Assembly (NCBI GenBank): GCA_031763025.1
Contig: JASSKH010000030.1
Span: 2,425,197 to 2,489,196 of the forward strand
Length of the DNA: 64,000 bases
Source of the DNA: Macrocystis pyrifera
Lineage: Eukaryota > Sar > Phaeophyceae > Laminariales > Laminariaceae
Reading direction: 5' to 3'
Position numbers and translations under genes: made by a program. A model generated the notes under the pieces. That model did no database searches and was not told the origin of the DNA. It worked only from the letters and a program-made list of their open reading frames with translations. This document shows, one piece after another, positions 45,671-58,002 of this stretch; position 1 is the stretch's first letter, and each line of letters starts with the position of its first letter.

Positions 45671-46869
45671 GTGAGCCCACGCATCCATCCATCCATGCAT
45701 GCGTGCGTCATCGTCCGTGTTGCTGCTTGCAATACAGTAGTGGCACCAACAACCGAGCTAGACTGTCGTACGGATGTACTGTACTGTACTGTACTGTACT
45801 GTATTAATAGCCAAAATGCCGATCGATCCCTCTCCATACTACTTTTTGAGGTGATTGACGATTGATTGTTGACGGATGTGCGGCTCGGGCGCAAAACCTA
45901 AACAGGACCCTTCTTTGTGCCGCACTGTACATCAGCACATATATTCCGAGTGGTTTGTCCCCAAAACGGGAGTGCGGTTCTCAGAGGGTTACGCAAGGGG
46001 TACGTAGGGGTCCAAAGAGCAAAACTATTCACTTCTTCGACGTCACACGTACACCCGACTCGACCATACGGGGTGTGGGTCGTACTCATGACTGCAGCAG
46101 TAGGCCTGCGGAACCTCCCTCCGGATAAACCTACCGCGGACACCGGCATGCGGCAGCAAAGCTCAGCGGCTGTTCCCTCAATGGCTACGAGTACGTACTG
46201 TACACATATTCGGGAAATGACGGCGGCGCACCGTAGACCCAAAAACGCCTGTTTAACCCTACAAACATCGCCCCTTCTCCCCCCGGGAAGCACACTCTAC
46301 TCACACCATTTCAACAGTCCAGTCCGGATATTCATTCTGTATACGTACCCGGTATCCCCACGCCCAGCTATATACGCTAAAATGGTACCATACCGTGAAG
46401 CGCTCTGGTATCGCGCAGGGGTGAGATCGTGCTCCAGCCCTCGATTTTTCCTACTGTACTAATAGACGGGAAGGTTGTTTTTTTCCTAGGCCGAAAAGGG
46501 TGAGATTCTTGGAAATGTCCGGTCTATAATAGGGCTACATACAGTACGTATGGTATTAATACGAAGCTTTCCGAAACAAACATAGTCCAACTTTTGGCAC
46601 ACACACAGCGTATGTAGGCCGTTGTCGAGAAAAAGCGGGCGAGCGCCGAGAAGACGATCGAACTCATTCAAAATCTAGACTGCTGAGATGCTAAAAATAC
46701 ACGAACCCGTCAACCATCCCGAAAATAAAAAGGAGGCATGCAGCAAATATCCGATTGATGGCATGGCAATTCAACACCTCTCTTGTTGCCGTTCTTGTCT
46801 TCAGATCAAATCACTTTTTCTCTGCCCAACTACATCAGTACACCCGGTTGTCCGTCCTGATTCTTCGTC

Positions 46870-47211
46870 CTACAGAGATATGAATGCTACGGTCACAGAC
46901 TGTGACACAGAGAGCACAATTGAAATAATCGCAATCCGTGCGAAATTAAAGCTCTGCACGGAACGCGCTGTATACAAGGCAACACTCGGCTTCCGGTATC
47001 TCGCCGCCGGTCTACGTAGCGATGCGCGGGTGGCCATCAGTACAATCCTGCATCTCGTCGCCTTCCCACGGCCAAGGCAAGCACGTCTCCGGCATCGCGA
47101 ACCCAGCGCCCGCGTGTCAAGCAGGGGACGGACGACACGTCCGACGTGCTCTGCCCAGATTTTATCTCTCAACTCCTCCTGGCGAAGCTGGTCATCCCTG
47201 TCCGCTATCAT
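46870..47211 (-). CDS. Uncertain 113-aa ORF in the spacer (either strand)
   Basis: From ATG at 47211 the minus strand reads MIADRDDQLRQEELRDKIWA, then EHVGRVVRPLLDTRALGS and an Arg/Cys-rich stretch. The plus strand is also open and looks just as protein-like: after an AG at 46874-46875, DMNATVTDCDTESTIEIIAI, and in another frame KQGTDDTSDVLCPDFISQLL followed by LAKLVIPVRYHN. Only one direction can be right, and there is no second copy in the window to compare. No family recognised. Confidence 0.2.
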   Translation of the reverse strand: MIADRDDQLRQEELRDKIWAEHVGRVVRPLLDTRALGSRCRRRACLGRGKATRCRIVLMATRASLRRPAARYRKPSVALYTARSVQSFNFARIAIISIVLSVSQSVTVAFISL

Positions 47212-47807
47212 AATATTGCTGTAGTGCGAGCGATCAGAGAACACGGCGGAGGGGAGGGGTGGGGGCAAGGGCGAGGAGAAAGGGTGGAGGTACGGCGGCG
47301 GCGGCGGCCGGTGTTAGATGGCAAGAAAATTGCTGAAAAGGCGGAACAAGCGGGAGCATCTCATCTCCAGTACTGCTGCAAATCTATTCGAACGGCGACA
47401 GCAGGGAATGACCTGGCTGCCAAAGCGCGAGGATCTCCTGTACGTGCTCGCTCGCAGGTGGGATCTCTGTCCAGAAGTTTCAATGGACTATTGTATCTCC
47501 TGTCCTACAAGTAGATATACTACTGCTGTACTAAAACTACTGTAATACCAGTATTTTGCTGCTATAGGAGTCCACTGAAGCGTCTGATCCTAGCTGCAGC
47601 AAGCAAGTTGAGAACCGCCACGCGCCCCGTTCAAAACTGATCAAGCATGCTGCACCTTCACCGTCAAATACGCCACTACTTTGGCTGGGAATATAACCTT
47701 CGTTTGGACTCTGACATGAACATCAAACGTATCTTACATTACCCGCCAGAGTGACACCATACACAGGAGACCGGTCTTTTCAGACGCGTCAAGACCTCTG
47801 TCAGCAA

Positions 47808-47950
47808 TATTGTACTGGTTTCAGTATAGGGGCGATCAGTCAAGGCGGTCAAACCGCGGTGTCCTACCTCTTGAGACCTTGATATACTAGTTTCAGTGTA
47901 GGGTGGTCAGTCAAAGAGGTCAGTCAAGGAGGTCAAACCGCGGGCTCCTA
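47808..47950. repeat. Imperfect direct repeat (two units)
   Basis: The unit, with TACTGGTTTCAGTATAGGG then CAGTCAAGGCGGTCAAACCG, is repeated about 70 bp later as TACTAGTTTCAGTGTAGGG then CAGTCAAGGAGGTCAAACCG, with an extra CAGTCAAAGAGGT inside the second unit. Confidence 0.75.
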
Positions 47951-48288
47951 TGTATATACCGCTCCGGACGGAAATGTCAGGATCGTTTAGTCTTCATATT
48001 TATGCCTAACCTACTCTTATAATGCCGTCCAGAGTCATACCGTATATTACTCAAGTATTACTGTAGGTCACCGTCACCGTCACCTCGCCAGAGCTTGCAG
48101 CAGCCATATTAACTCCTCGAGAGAGTCCGCCGTGACCAGCTCGGGCACCCCCGCGGCTTCGACGAGCAAGGCTCTTCATTCCCCGTAGCATTGTTATGGA
48201 CACCCCTACCCCTCCCTGTCCACAGCGCGTCGCCGGCCACGGTGTGGGCAGTGTACAGCTGGAGGTGATAGCCAGGAAATGAGACCTA

Positions 48289-48350
<62 letters not shown>
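48289..48350. repeat. Uninterrupted 62-bp poly-G tract
   Basis: Sixty-two consecutive G residues. A run this long can form G-quadruplexes and is hard to sequence, so its true length is uncertain. Proline- or glycine-rich ORFs running through it are by-products. Confidence 0.95.
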
Positions 48351-48351
<1 letters not shown>

Positions 48352-48769
48352 AGGAGGGCAAGGATGGGACAGATAAAAACCTCCAGATACACAACAGTAT
48401 TTACAGTTGGATTTACTGTGCCTCGGTGCGGGTAGCTGATGTTATATTTCATGAATCAGAGCAAAAATCAAACGAAAATGTCAGATGCTTACTATTAATA
48501 CTACTACGTGGTGGTGTTATTAATAATAACAGTAAAAGCGCCTGAAACGTTATACGTACGTGAATGGTCCTCGTAGTGAAAACTAAAAATGTTTTGGGGA
48601 GGCAAAACAGTCCACACCTCGGACAAAATACTGATTCCCTCTTCATGATCTAGATATTTCAAGACACGTCTATTCCCGATCTTGTGTGACCTATTAATAG
48701 CTCATGTTGCCGGGTGGGACTCGTATAACCTACATGGTCTAGCACATTGTTGCTCGTTTGGAACTGCAC

Positions 48770-49055
48770 TATGCAGATCCCCTCACATTCACTCACAACG
48801 GCAAGTGAGGGAATAGGTGATCTGCTGTAGCTCATGATCCGTTCGGAGTGTGAAGCATTCGATACAAATCAACGAGCAGAAAAGGCTTCGCTGAACCGTG
48901 TACGTACATACGTATCTTCGTATCATATGTGTTTGCGACGAAAGGGAAGGGAAGCACCGGGGGGGGGAAACGGAAGACGCCTGTGGCCACTCTGCTCGTC
49001 CGGCGGGCTGTTGAGGGCAATACCTCCCATAAGTTGAGCTGGAAAGTGAACGTGA
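48770..49055 (+). repeat. SINE-like repeat, copy E
   Basis: It shares GCATTCGAT-AAATCAACGAGCAG, GCACCGGGGGG, a CACGGCT/TGTGGCCA-like block and GAGCTGGAAAGTGAACGTGA with copies at 1107-1431 and 45290-45670. The head is too degenerate to show a clear tRNA T-arm. Confidence 0.5.
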
Positions 49056-49769
49056 AGCTTTGTGCACTACTAATAAAGAGTACAATTGACCAACGGCAGC
49101 CATATTAATATGTGCAAGTGTGGTGAGCTTAGGTTCTTCATTCCTTCTCCCATCCCTGTTTTTTCATTGCTCGGACAAAATCTTGCTTCGGGTACAAAGA
49201 GTATAGCTGTCGCTAGGCACTCGCGAACCAGGACGGAACTCGCGCAGCAGGGTATTTGTAACTATCGTCAACTTGTGTGCGTTGGTGTTTGGGGATATGG
49301 CAGACGGTGCGCGCAGCGGCCGCGACAGCACTGGGTGCCCACGCCACTGTGCCGGTTCTGCTTCTGCTTCTGCTGCTGCTGCTGCTGCTGCACACGGACG
49401 GTCCCTGCTCCGCTGTGAGCATGTGCCCTTATAGGCTTGGCTGTGGTCGTGTATGGTTGCTCCGCAGTGAAAGTGGTCCGCACCGGGGTATTTTTTGGGT
49501 AAAAGAAAGTCCTGAGACATTTGATGAACACCGCCGACGGAAAAAATCGGTTAATCAAGACAAAGAAGGTTTCGACCGTCTCGAAAAACTGGTTCCCATT
49601 TTTCGTCGTCGTCGCTAAAAAAAAAAAAAACTCGCATTCGCTCAAAAAATATGATATCCAAGTCACGCCTACACCAATGGGATAGGGTCTCGCGATTCTC
49701 AGGATCAAATTCCTGCAGAGGGAACATCCCTGCGCGGTGCGGTGAGGCGCGCGCTTCACCTGTCTATCC

Positions 49770-49940
49770 TCATCCGTCTTCCGAGATGGTGGCCGCCGCC
49801 TCTAGAGCGGTGGGCGCGCTGAGGTCGCGGAAGTGCTCCACCTCTTCCTCCATCCTCTTCCTCCGCGCCGAGCCGTCGGCAGGGTTAAGAGCGTACAGGT
49901 ACACCTGCAACTGGTCCCGCCCGATCATCATGAACGTGCT
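49770..49940 (-). CDS. Terminal exon of a hypothetical gene, copy T
   Basis: Same 56-codon exon as 22382-22552, preceded on the minus strand by the same CT-rich acceptor (CTAAC in complement at 49941-49945). It is the only complete counterpart of the L exon in the window. Confidence 0.6.
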   Translation of the reverse strand, partial: STFMMIGRDQLQVYLYALNPADGSARRKRMEEEVEHFRDLSAPTALEAAATISEDG

Positions 49941-51592
49941 CTAACGACAGAGAGAGAGGGGAAGACAGAGAGAAGGGGGGGAAAGCAAATACATAAATCG
50001 AGAAAGACCGGGCGGGGGGAGGAAGTGGGAGAGTTGGGGATCGATAGACACATACAGAGAGAGAGGGGTTGGGTAAAGAGACACAGCGACAGAAAGGCAA
50101 AAGAGAGAAACAAAAGGAGAGCTGAAGCATTGAAGCGAGAGCGGATGGATGAACATGGAGGTGAGACACCAAGCGCTGAGAGCTGTTTCTGCACTGCAGA
50201 TGGCAATGCCACTTTGTCGCAATTCTTACTCAGGCCATTCGTGTTGGAGCTCCCAGCTAGGATTGTACACCAAGCGTGCCGTCGCGGAGATATTATTATA
50301 GTACTGTACACCTCTCCCGAAAGCGCAAACGGGCCAACGAGCAGGCGCGCCGCGCGGGGAATGAATGTAACGCGCCGTTCGCACGCACGACCACACAACA
50401 ATCGCAAAGCTCTTAATTTTCTCTTGCCTGAGCATCATATGCATGAGAGGGTGATTCCCCGTCAGGTCTCCGCTAGCAAACTCAAGCCGTACCAAGCCCA
50501 GAGAATCTCGCGATGACGCCGCAGCCAGCGGCCTCGGTCTCTACCACTGCTGCTGCTGTTGCCGTCGCCGCCGCCGCAGCCGCCACTGCCGCCCTTTTCC
50601 CTCCCTCGCCTCATGCTTAACACCGCTCGTTCATGCGGCCTCGGCCAGACCCCCACTGGACTGCTGGTGCGCCACCGCGAGGCAGCCGCTGATAGGTATA
50701 GACAGGGCTGAGCTGAAATAGTCGGGAGGGTGAAGGGCTGGGCGCGACACGTCGCTTCGATCATTTTCATCGAGAAGGAGGTGCTTTGACAAAGGAAACG
50801 GCGTCAGAAGCGGCGTTAGAAGCGGCAGTGGCGGCGAGGCTAGAGCATCTCGGCAGATCTGACGTTCACAGCAGTAGCTGCCGCCGTTTTTATCTCCTTT
50901 GCACTGCGGGTTGGTGCCGCCCCCGCGGTCTCGATCAGTCTCCCTGCCAGCACCCCCCGTCCCCCCCTTGTCCCCTTCGTAACCTCCGTGTACTTGCCGA
51001 CACGAGAAAAGCGTCTCCTCCCTACCTCTCCCGAAAAAAGCAACTCTAACCCCAGCAATAGGTCTCGGTCACAGCGTGGCGGAGGCGGCGGCAGCGGCGG
51101 CGGCGCCAGCGGCGACCACGACAACGTCACTGGCACCCCATACCTCCAACCACCCCTTCTCCCCCACTTTTTCCCCTCCCCTTCCGCACCCCGCCTCCCT
51201 CCTCTTCCAGCTCCTCCCCCCACCTCCTCGCCTTCGTTGTACCGCGGCTCTCAGGGCGCGAGCCTCGGCGTCCCAGATATCTCACCCGCAGAGAGAGGCG
51301 TGACACTTGAACAGCGCCACCGACCAGCGTCTTGTCAGCGCGCTGTCGGTAGCCTGCCTGCCTGCTGGACGCAGGGGTCGCCGAGGCGACATGCTCGAGG
51401 CAGCGGCGGCAGCACGCGGCGGCCTCGGTTTGGACGACCGGAGTCGACGCTAAGCGCGGCCAGGCCATCGTGACGGTCTCGACGCTTGTCGGGTCAGGCT
51501 GGTGCACGGCGAGGTGGCAGGGGGGGTGGGAGGGAGGGAGGGAGGGAGGGAGGGGAGGGGAGGGAGGGAAGCAGGGTGGCTTGGACAATGGA

Positions 51593-51880
51593 TTACTTGA
51601 GTAAACGGGTCAGCCGATGGGCATCGGGTGGGGAAGTACTAGTCCTAGAGAGAAAGAGCGTATTGTAGGGCTTCGGAAGCCAAATATCCCACGCCGGCAC
51701 GTCCGGTACCTTCTTCTGACGTCGCAGGTTGGCATACCGTGATACAACTCGGGCTTGCGTCGTGCTTTTCGTCGTGGTCACAGCGATTCGCGGCTGCTCT
51801 ATTGCAGCAATGCGGTTGCTACTCTTGATCTCTGCTGAGATTATAAAGTTCATCCTCGTTCTGACACGTACTCGTATCAT
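51593..51880 (-). CDS. Hypothetical 95-aa ORF, copy T
   Basis: Translation identical to the copies at 20445 and 24095. Confidence 0.3.
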   Translation of the reverse strand: MIRVRVRTRMNFIISAEIKSSNRIAAIEQPRIAVTTTKSTTQARVVSRYANLRRQKKVPDVPAWDIWLPKPYNTLFLSRTSTSPPDAHRLTRLLK

Positions 51881-52528
51881 CTATCTACAATATCGTTTAC
51901 ACACAGTTTGCTTTGATGCCCAACGAATCATAGTGGAAGTAGAATAGAATTGGGTTTTGATGCCCACTTTTTTCGGATTTCTTCAAGTATTTGCTTTTCC
52001 AGGTATTGCTTTCTACTCTACCCTCTTTCAAAACTCACGTATGGTAGTTTCACGCCAGCATCCGTACAACGCTCGGAAAGACATGATGAACCAACTACAA
52101 GCCTGCTATCACAATGATGAACCCATCACGATCCTGTAGCAATAGCCTGCGTCGTTGTTTCTGCTGATGATCACCTCCTTAGAAAGTAGACAGCAGTGCT
52201 GATGTCCTCTATCGCATGGCAGGCCTTTAGTCGAACAGCCCTTTCCCGCCCGACATGGCGTCGAGCGCTACCGAGTCCCCCGCTCACTCCCTCAAGATAC
52301 GTAGCATCCACTACTGTAGGGTGCGGTAGAATAGAATATGCGTGTGCCGTCGATTTGCTTGTGGCGTCTATAGTGCAATACTTGTACTGTATAATAGTAA
52401 ATAAATTTCCAAAGTCATACCAAGAAGTCTACCACTAAAACAACTACCCATCGAGCACAGCATATACCAGGTCCCCAGATACTATAGCGAGTGCACACAT
52501 CAACTCCCCAAAACAGGCGGTGGGGGTT

Positions 52529-53405
52529 AGGGCCGGTCCTAACGGGGGCAAAAAAAAAAGAAAAAAAAAAAAAAAGAAAAACGAAGAGCAGAACTAAAGA
52601 GCACGTGAGCTTTATTGGTCAATGTTGGGTGCGCTCACTGATATGATAGGCCAAGCCGGAGTCAGTTCATAGAAGCCCCTCAGGGTATATATACTCTAGT
52701 ATTATTTAAAACACACAAGACAAGGAAGAAAGGGGGAGAACATCAACAACTGGCGGACAAAACGCGTCGCAACCCGCTGACTGCTCCACGCAGAAACACG
52801 CATATCTCCTGTGTGGAACTCCCAAATACCGTTACACATGAACCCATACACCAAGTACGTGAGCACTCCGAACAGTCAAATAAAAAAAATTAGAAGTAGA
52901 GATCCCGATACCTCCGTTTTTCACATTTAATTTTTTTCAAGTCCCAGCTGACTTGAAAAAAAAAACGAAATGCGTGCCAAATAAACGAAATATGGGATAC
53001 CCAGGGTCCAAGAGGAACATAGGAGGAGCTCGAATCGTTGGGATGAAGTTCCGATAAAGTTTCTACGACCGGTTGTCAAGCGCACGATGGCCGAGGTAGT
53101 GCATGTGGCTGCCACACGGCTTGTCTCCTGACGGCGCGAGCATATATGGGTAGGGAATCACCATGGGATGCCCTCGCAAGAAACCGGGGGATCAGGACGT
53201 GGCTGTGGCGGTATATTTTTCGACATGAGTCCCACTCAACATTCAAAGGTCTGCCATCGAACAGCGACGGCCGATACACACAAGTTCTAGAGCACTCCGG
53301 AGGGAGCGGGTTGGACCACGAGAACCGCCTGCTTTGTAGGGTGCCTCGCGTGTGCGAGTTGTGTCTATCCACCGTCGCTGTCGAGCGCGATCGCCGGGAA
53401 TCACG
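52529..53405. mobile_element. DNA transposon-like element, truncated in copy T
   Basis: It keeps one terminus (AGGGCCGGTCCTAACGGGGG at 52529) and about 877 bp. The rest, including the other terminus and the neighbouring MITE, is removed by a deletion whose breakpoint is at 53405/53406. Confidence 0.75.
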
Positions 53406-53502
53406 AGGAGGTTGTTGAACGCACACTTCGCTTGCCTCGCCGAACAAAACCCAGACCAAGCTCTGCTCGCTACACATAGCCGAGCACGGGGCCAAGAGTC
53501 CA

Positions 53503-53844
53503 CTAGTCCACTGCACGCCGGAACTGCCGCGTGGCGGACGCGGGGTTGCTCGCTACAGCATGCCGGCGGTCAATGGCGAGCAGGTGTTCCACCCTTGCAG
53601 TGCTATGTTCCTCGTCCTCGTAGGGTTGCATGGGCTCCGTGCGAGGGTCCTCTCGTGATGAAATGGATAGTGCATGTGCTTGGGCGACAAGGTCGTGAAT
53701 GATGGTTGGCCATATGTCGAAGTACAGGCGCAACTAAGTGGCCCATGCCCACGCAGAGACTTCCACGGACGGAAGCAGAGTGAGGGTGATTGGAGGAAGA
53801 AGGCACAACGCCTTCATCAGCGAGTTGAAGAGGGTCCGGCGCAT
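53503..53844 (-). pseudogene. Hypothetical ORF with in-frame TAG, copy T
   Basis: Same two-part frame and TAG as 16554-16895, starting MRRTL. It begins ~100 bp from the T-specific deletion junction. Confidence 0.4.
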
Positions 53845-54682
53845 GGAGCCTGCCCCCCCTCCTCTGCCTCAGCCTCCCACCCACAGCGTTGAGAGAGCGG
53901 ATAAAACAATCAGGAGGCTCCCTAGTAGACATCCCACCCAACATACTACGAACACCAAAGTGTTGGGGTTTCGGGTTTTCCGTTTCACACACCCGATCTT
54001 TCACATATTGCTGTACGCCTGTGGCACAAGCGCGCGTTGCAAAAGAGTCCATCGTCTGGCGGGGCGTCCAGTTTGTGGTCTGCCGAGTTCGGAAGCGAAG
54101 GCTGCTACACTGCTGTATGCGAAGAGGAAGACACGGAGTGAGCGTTTTATCAACCAATATGTACCCTTCGCGCCAAACGCGAAAAAAGCAAAGCATATAT
54201 GTACCTGTGGTAATTAATATTAATAACATTATATTATTATTGGCGAAACGTTCTTACTTTCGACGGCGCCACAAGGTATCACAATCCACATAATAACTTG
54301 TACCTGGTAGAGTTTAGGAAACCATACCAGGTATATATATATATATAGTGTCGCGAACACCGATGCCTGATTTACAGTAGGTGCTACCTCGAGCCATATC
54401 AAATAAAAGCTAGGCATCAAAGCAGCAGCAGCAATAACAGCAGCAGCAGCTCATCCCCGGGAGAATCACTCACATTTAGAACCATACTATACTAAAACTC
54501 AACAACACTCAATCAATACATACATATTTGTAAAATGAAAAGGTTTCCACATGTCGCAACGTCGTATCATTCTCCCTTGTTCGGGTTTTGTAGTATCAGT
54601 GCGCAGAATGATTACGTAAATTGCCCTGTTGACCCGGGCAGCATCCGGGGGAGCCACTTGCCTATATCCTTGACAAGGAATT

Positions 54683-54819
54683 ACAAATAGAATACGCGCG
54701 TTCGGCTTATCGTAACACTTGTAAAATTCAGTAAAAATGGAATATATAGACGAGACGTATTACGCAGCTTGCAAAGTTGAGTATCAACTCCTTAATCAGT
54801 CGAACTCACAGCTGACGTA
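54683..54819 (-). repeat. Hairpin-bearing interspersed repeat, copy 2 (T)
   Basis: Counterpart of 15559-15694. Confidence 0.7.
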
Positions 54820-55366
54820 CTTACTTCATAATTTCATGAAATAGGATAAATATTCCAGGCTGGGCCCAGGTTGTGGCGAAAGCGCCGATGATACGCTGGG
54901 GTTCTCCTGGCTCCAGGCGTCCTCGGGTCGTCGCGCGTGAACGTATATTTTACCCCTTTTGGGTACTACAGCAGCACTACTATTATTACTTTATATATAT
55001 ATATTATTAGTACCACTCGCCGGATCATGAAGAACCGTCCCATTACTTCGGGGCTCACCGTAAAAGTCGCAAGGGAGTATGTGCCGTGGAGCTCTGCGTG
55101 GGAGAGGGAGGGAGGGGGGGCGAGGGGGAAGGGGAAGGGAGGAGATTTCGGAAGAGCCGAAGCGGGGAGGGGGGGGGTAGGCGAACCGGTCGTCGGAAGC
55201 GGCAGAGGAGTGCGAATCTCAGTGATCAGGAGGAGGGGGGGCCGGGAGAGGTCTCTGAAGAAGCGGGAGCGGAGGGGGGTGGGCCAAGGCGTATTGGACG
55301 GCCTCTGAAGAAGAGTATACGGGACGGGAGAAGGCGGGGGGGGGGGGGGAGTCATCCAAAGAGTAG

Positions 55367-55566
55367 GATGAAGACGAGGAGGAGGGTGAGGATGTGGAGA
55401 ACAGGGATTCTGTGTCGGGGGTAGAGACGGTTCGCGTTGAGAAGGTTACCGTCAACCACAAGCTGTGCACTTCTTCGGCGTCTTGTTTTTGCTCAGCCGC
55501 CGAGTGTGTGACTACGATAAGTGTTTCGTTTTCGCCAAGTACCCTGCTCTTGTCCCGAAGCTTTAG
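55367..55566 (+). pseudogene. Cysteine-rich exon, frameshifted in copy T
   Basis: One T is missing (CAGCCGCCGAG where R has CAGCCTGCCGAG), so the frame is lost inside the cysteine cluster. There is also a Tyr-to-Cys change at HKLCTS. Two hundred nt against 201 in L and R. Confidence 0.45.
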
Positions 55567-56591
55567 TTGAGCGTGGTCGAGGAGAAGATGGCATGGATAC
55601 CGGGGTAGATCCCGTTGGGGTGGATGCTGGGGTCGGTGGCCGAAGGAAAAAAAAAAAGAAAGAAATCAAGTTACCCAGTAGGAGCACAGCACCTGTTTGA
55701 TGCAGGGGGTTACTCGTACGCAATGTGGAGATCCTTCTGCGGCAGTACGTAAAGAGAGGTAGACTGGGCAGGGTGTCGCGTAGGTAACGCGCGTTTCGAA
55801 TTGTCGGGGGGTTGTGCAAATATTTGCCTACTGGCGCTTGTAAAATGTTTTTTTTCTTGGACGTTTTTTGCGACGGCGGCGAATAAAAACAAAGCGAGGC
55901 ATAAAGTCACCTAACTATGCACCTCTACACTGAATAAATGACCCCCGCCCCAACAATACACTAAGCGGATTTTCTCAGCTTCATCCGAGTCATTTTCGAT
56001 TCCGGGGATTTTTCGGTACCAACCCCGTTTTCTGCTTTTCGGTTATTAGCCACCGGAATATACTAGTGCTTACTGAAACCCGGGCAAGACGAATGAAGTT
56101 TCCCCTCAAAATTTACAAAATATCATAACTTCATCACATAAGCATGTCAAAACAAATTCGAGGGGCAAGAAATAGATGGTAAGAATTCACGGAACACCCC
56201 CCAAAATATTCAGCTTTAGCGCGGAACCCGCCTGATACGAATTTTAATGCCTCGTCTGGCGGAAACGAAAGCCCAAAGATCACATCCTATCTATCCTGAG
56301 CCAACGTGCTTCTCAGGACAGACTCCGAAAACGTTGAGACGACGGTGCGCGAAGAACATTGGTCGCGGGTTTTGTGTCACGCACGGGGTGAAGAGCGCCT
56401 GCCGAAAGGGTGATGTTTGGGGAGATGATCGCGGGTAAGGGCTACTCCGGGGGAAAGGAGTGGGGCTGAATGAAGGACCCCGAGAAGGACCATACGGCGT
56501 ACGGCATCAGTTCTAGTTGGAAGGGTGGCGTGAGGCTGCACAGCAGGTCGGCGGATGGTTCCGACGGGTAGTGGAAGGGACGGAGGTCTTC

Positions 56592-57125
56592 ATGCGGAAA
56601 TGGCACAAGGATGGGGACGAGGCAACCGCAGAGCGGCAGAGGACGGTTACTGACGCGACGCTACCCGTTGACGCCAATGCACGCGCGCGGAAGGAGAGAG
56701 GGCGGAGGGCGGGGGGAAGGCGTGAAGGACTGACGCCTGGGTGTGGCCATATCACCGTCACGATTCGTCCCCACGTTGAGACCCAAGTAGCTAGCATAGT
56801 GCTGCCTGGACACCCCTTTTGCCTTTCTGTAGGTTCCAATGCATACCTTTCGCTTGTGTTTGCTCCCTCGTTCCCCTTTCTCCTTTTTCCCTTTTCTTCA
56901 ATTTTTTCCCACATTCCGGTTTTCCATTTTCCTCTCCTAATTTTTGTTTTTTCGTTTGGCGTTCTTCCCGGGATCGTCTTTTCACTTTGTTTCGCTTCCT
57001 TTTTCTCTTTGGTGACGGGTCCTGTCTTTGGTAAAGGCGCTACACTCCCCCGCGCAATACTTGCGAGTCTGCAAGCCTGCGTATTCTCTTGTTTTTTGTC
57101 TTCTTCCTTCCGTGCTTGCTGTTAA
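56592..57125 (+). CDS. Uncertain 177-aa ORF, copy T
   Basis: Same frame as 13251-13784 with one Pro-to-Leu change. Confidence 0.2.
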   Translation: MRKWHKDGDEATAERQRTVTDATLPVDANARARKERGRRAGGRREGLTPGCGHITVTIRPHVETQVASIVLPGHPFCLSVGSNAYLSLVFAPSFPFLLFPFSSIFSHIPVFHFPLLIFVFSFGVLPGIVFSLCFASFFSLVTGPVFGKGATLPRAILASLQACVFSCFLSSSFRACC

Positions 57126-58002
57126 TAATTCCTCTTCCTTCCCGTTTCGATTTTTGTTTTGTTCCAACGTCGATTGTCTTCATCCTTTTTTCTCTAGGGG
57201 GTATTTGACTGTCTCCTCGGTTTCTGTCGCGGCTCATGCAGCGTACTATATTATATGTATATGATATCATTCATACGTGTATGTATGCCGAAGATATCAC
57301 TTTCTGCTTTGGTCTGTGTCATACGATTCTTTTCACGTATATATATATTATCATGCGTATTCGTCTCTGTTTCATTTTCCTCCCGAGGAAATACTGAAAT
57401 TTCCCACTACAAAGTTACTGGAGCCTGTCCTGTGACCACGGACTACATTATGGCGATGAGTTAATGTGCGGGAACTATAAAAACAGCAATAGTAGTTCAC
57501 ACAAGGTACGTAGCAGTGAATGTCGGGCATTCGAAGTACCGACCGTACCGTGAAGCGGAAATTGTTTGTTACTAGAAACCACAATAATATTGTGATGTTA
57601 TATGTAGGCGGTGTGGGCCAGCTACAGCAGTATCAATAGTGGTATCATGTTCGTTACAGGCAGGGTATATGATAACTGTTATCATTCGTTATACTGCTGT
57701 GTTTTTATTCGTAATAATACTACTGCTATAGGCGGCTCCCGCAATCAAGCGCTATTTGTTGGGGAGACGCGGACAACTCATGAAAAAAAAAAAAAAAAGA
57801 AACTAGGGGAAACGATGAGAAACGTCGTTTTAACACGACAGAAAACGTGCGCAAAAAAAGCAAAAACTTCCCGACCACAAAATTCCTGAAACACTTTTAG
57901 AAAAATCAAGTCCACCAAGACGATGCTGGATGGTTTTTTTCTTGGCGCACCCGCTCCAACGACGCCGCTTGGCCACCTTAGGGGGAGGTAGGGCTTTTCA
58001 GA

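Larger units (their letters stand above)
44458..49727. other. Single-copy spacer between R and T
   Basis: This 5.27-kb stretch is present once in the window and separates the two direct copies. If the 27.5-kb unit is a true tandem repeat, this belongs to the unit and would also be expected beyond T and to the left of L. It contains two SINE-like copies, a 62-bp G tract, imperfect direct repeats and ORFs of uncertain meaning. From 44458 to 45290 no gene or repeat was recognised. Confidence 0.85.

Noticed and set aside
45407..45865. 152-aa ORF with plausible introns as a gene
   Set aside because: Its DNA aligns with the SINE-like insertion at 1107-1431 over several blocks, so the ORF is explained by the repeat.
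48051..48452. Proline-rich ORF through the poly-G tract
   Set aside because: The open frame is created by the 62-bp homopolymer.
53603..54229. 208-aa ORFs on both strands in R and T near 28109-28735 and 53603-54229
   Set aside because: They compete with the TAG-interrupted frame on the same DNA, differ between copies through small indels and show no recognisable domain.
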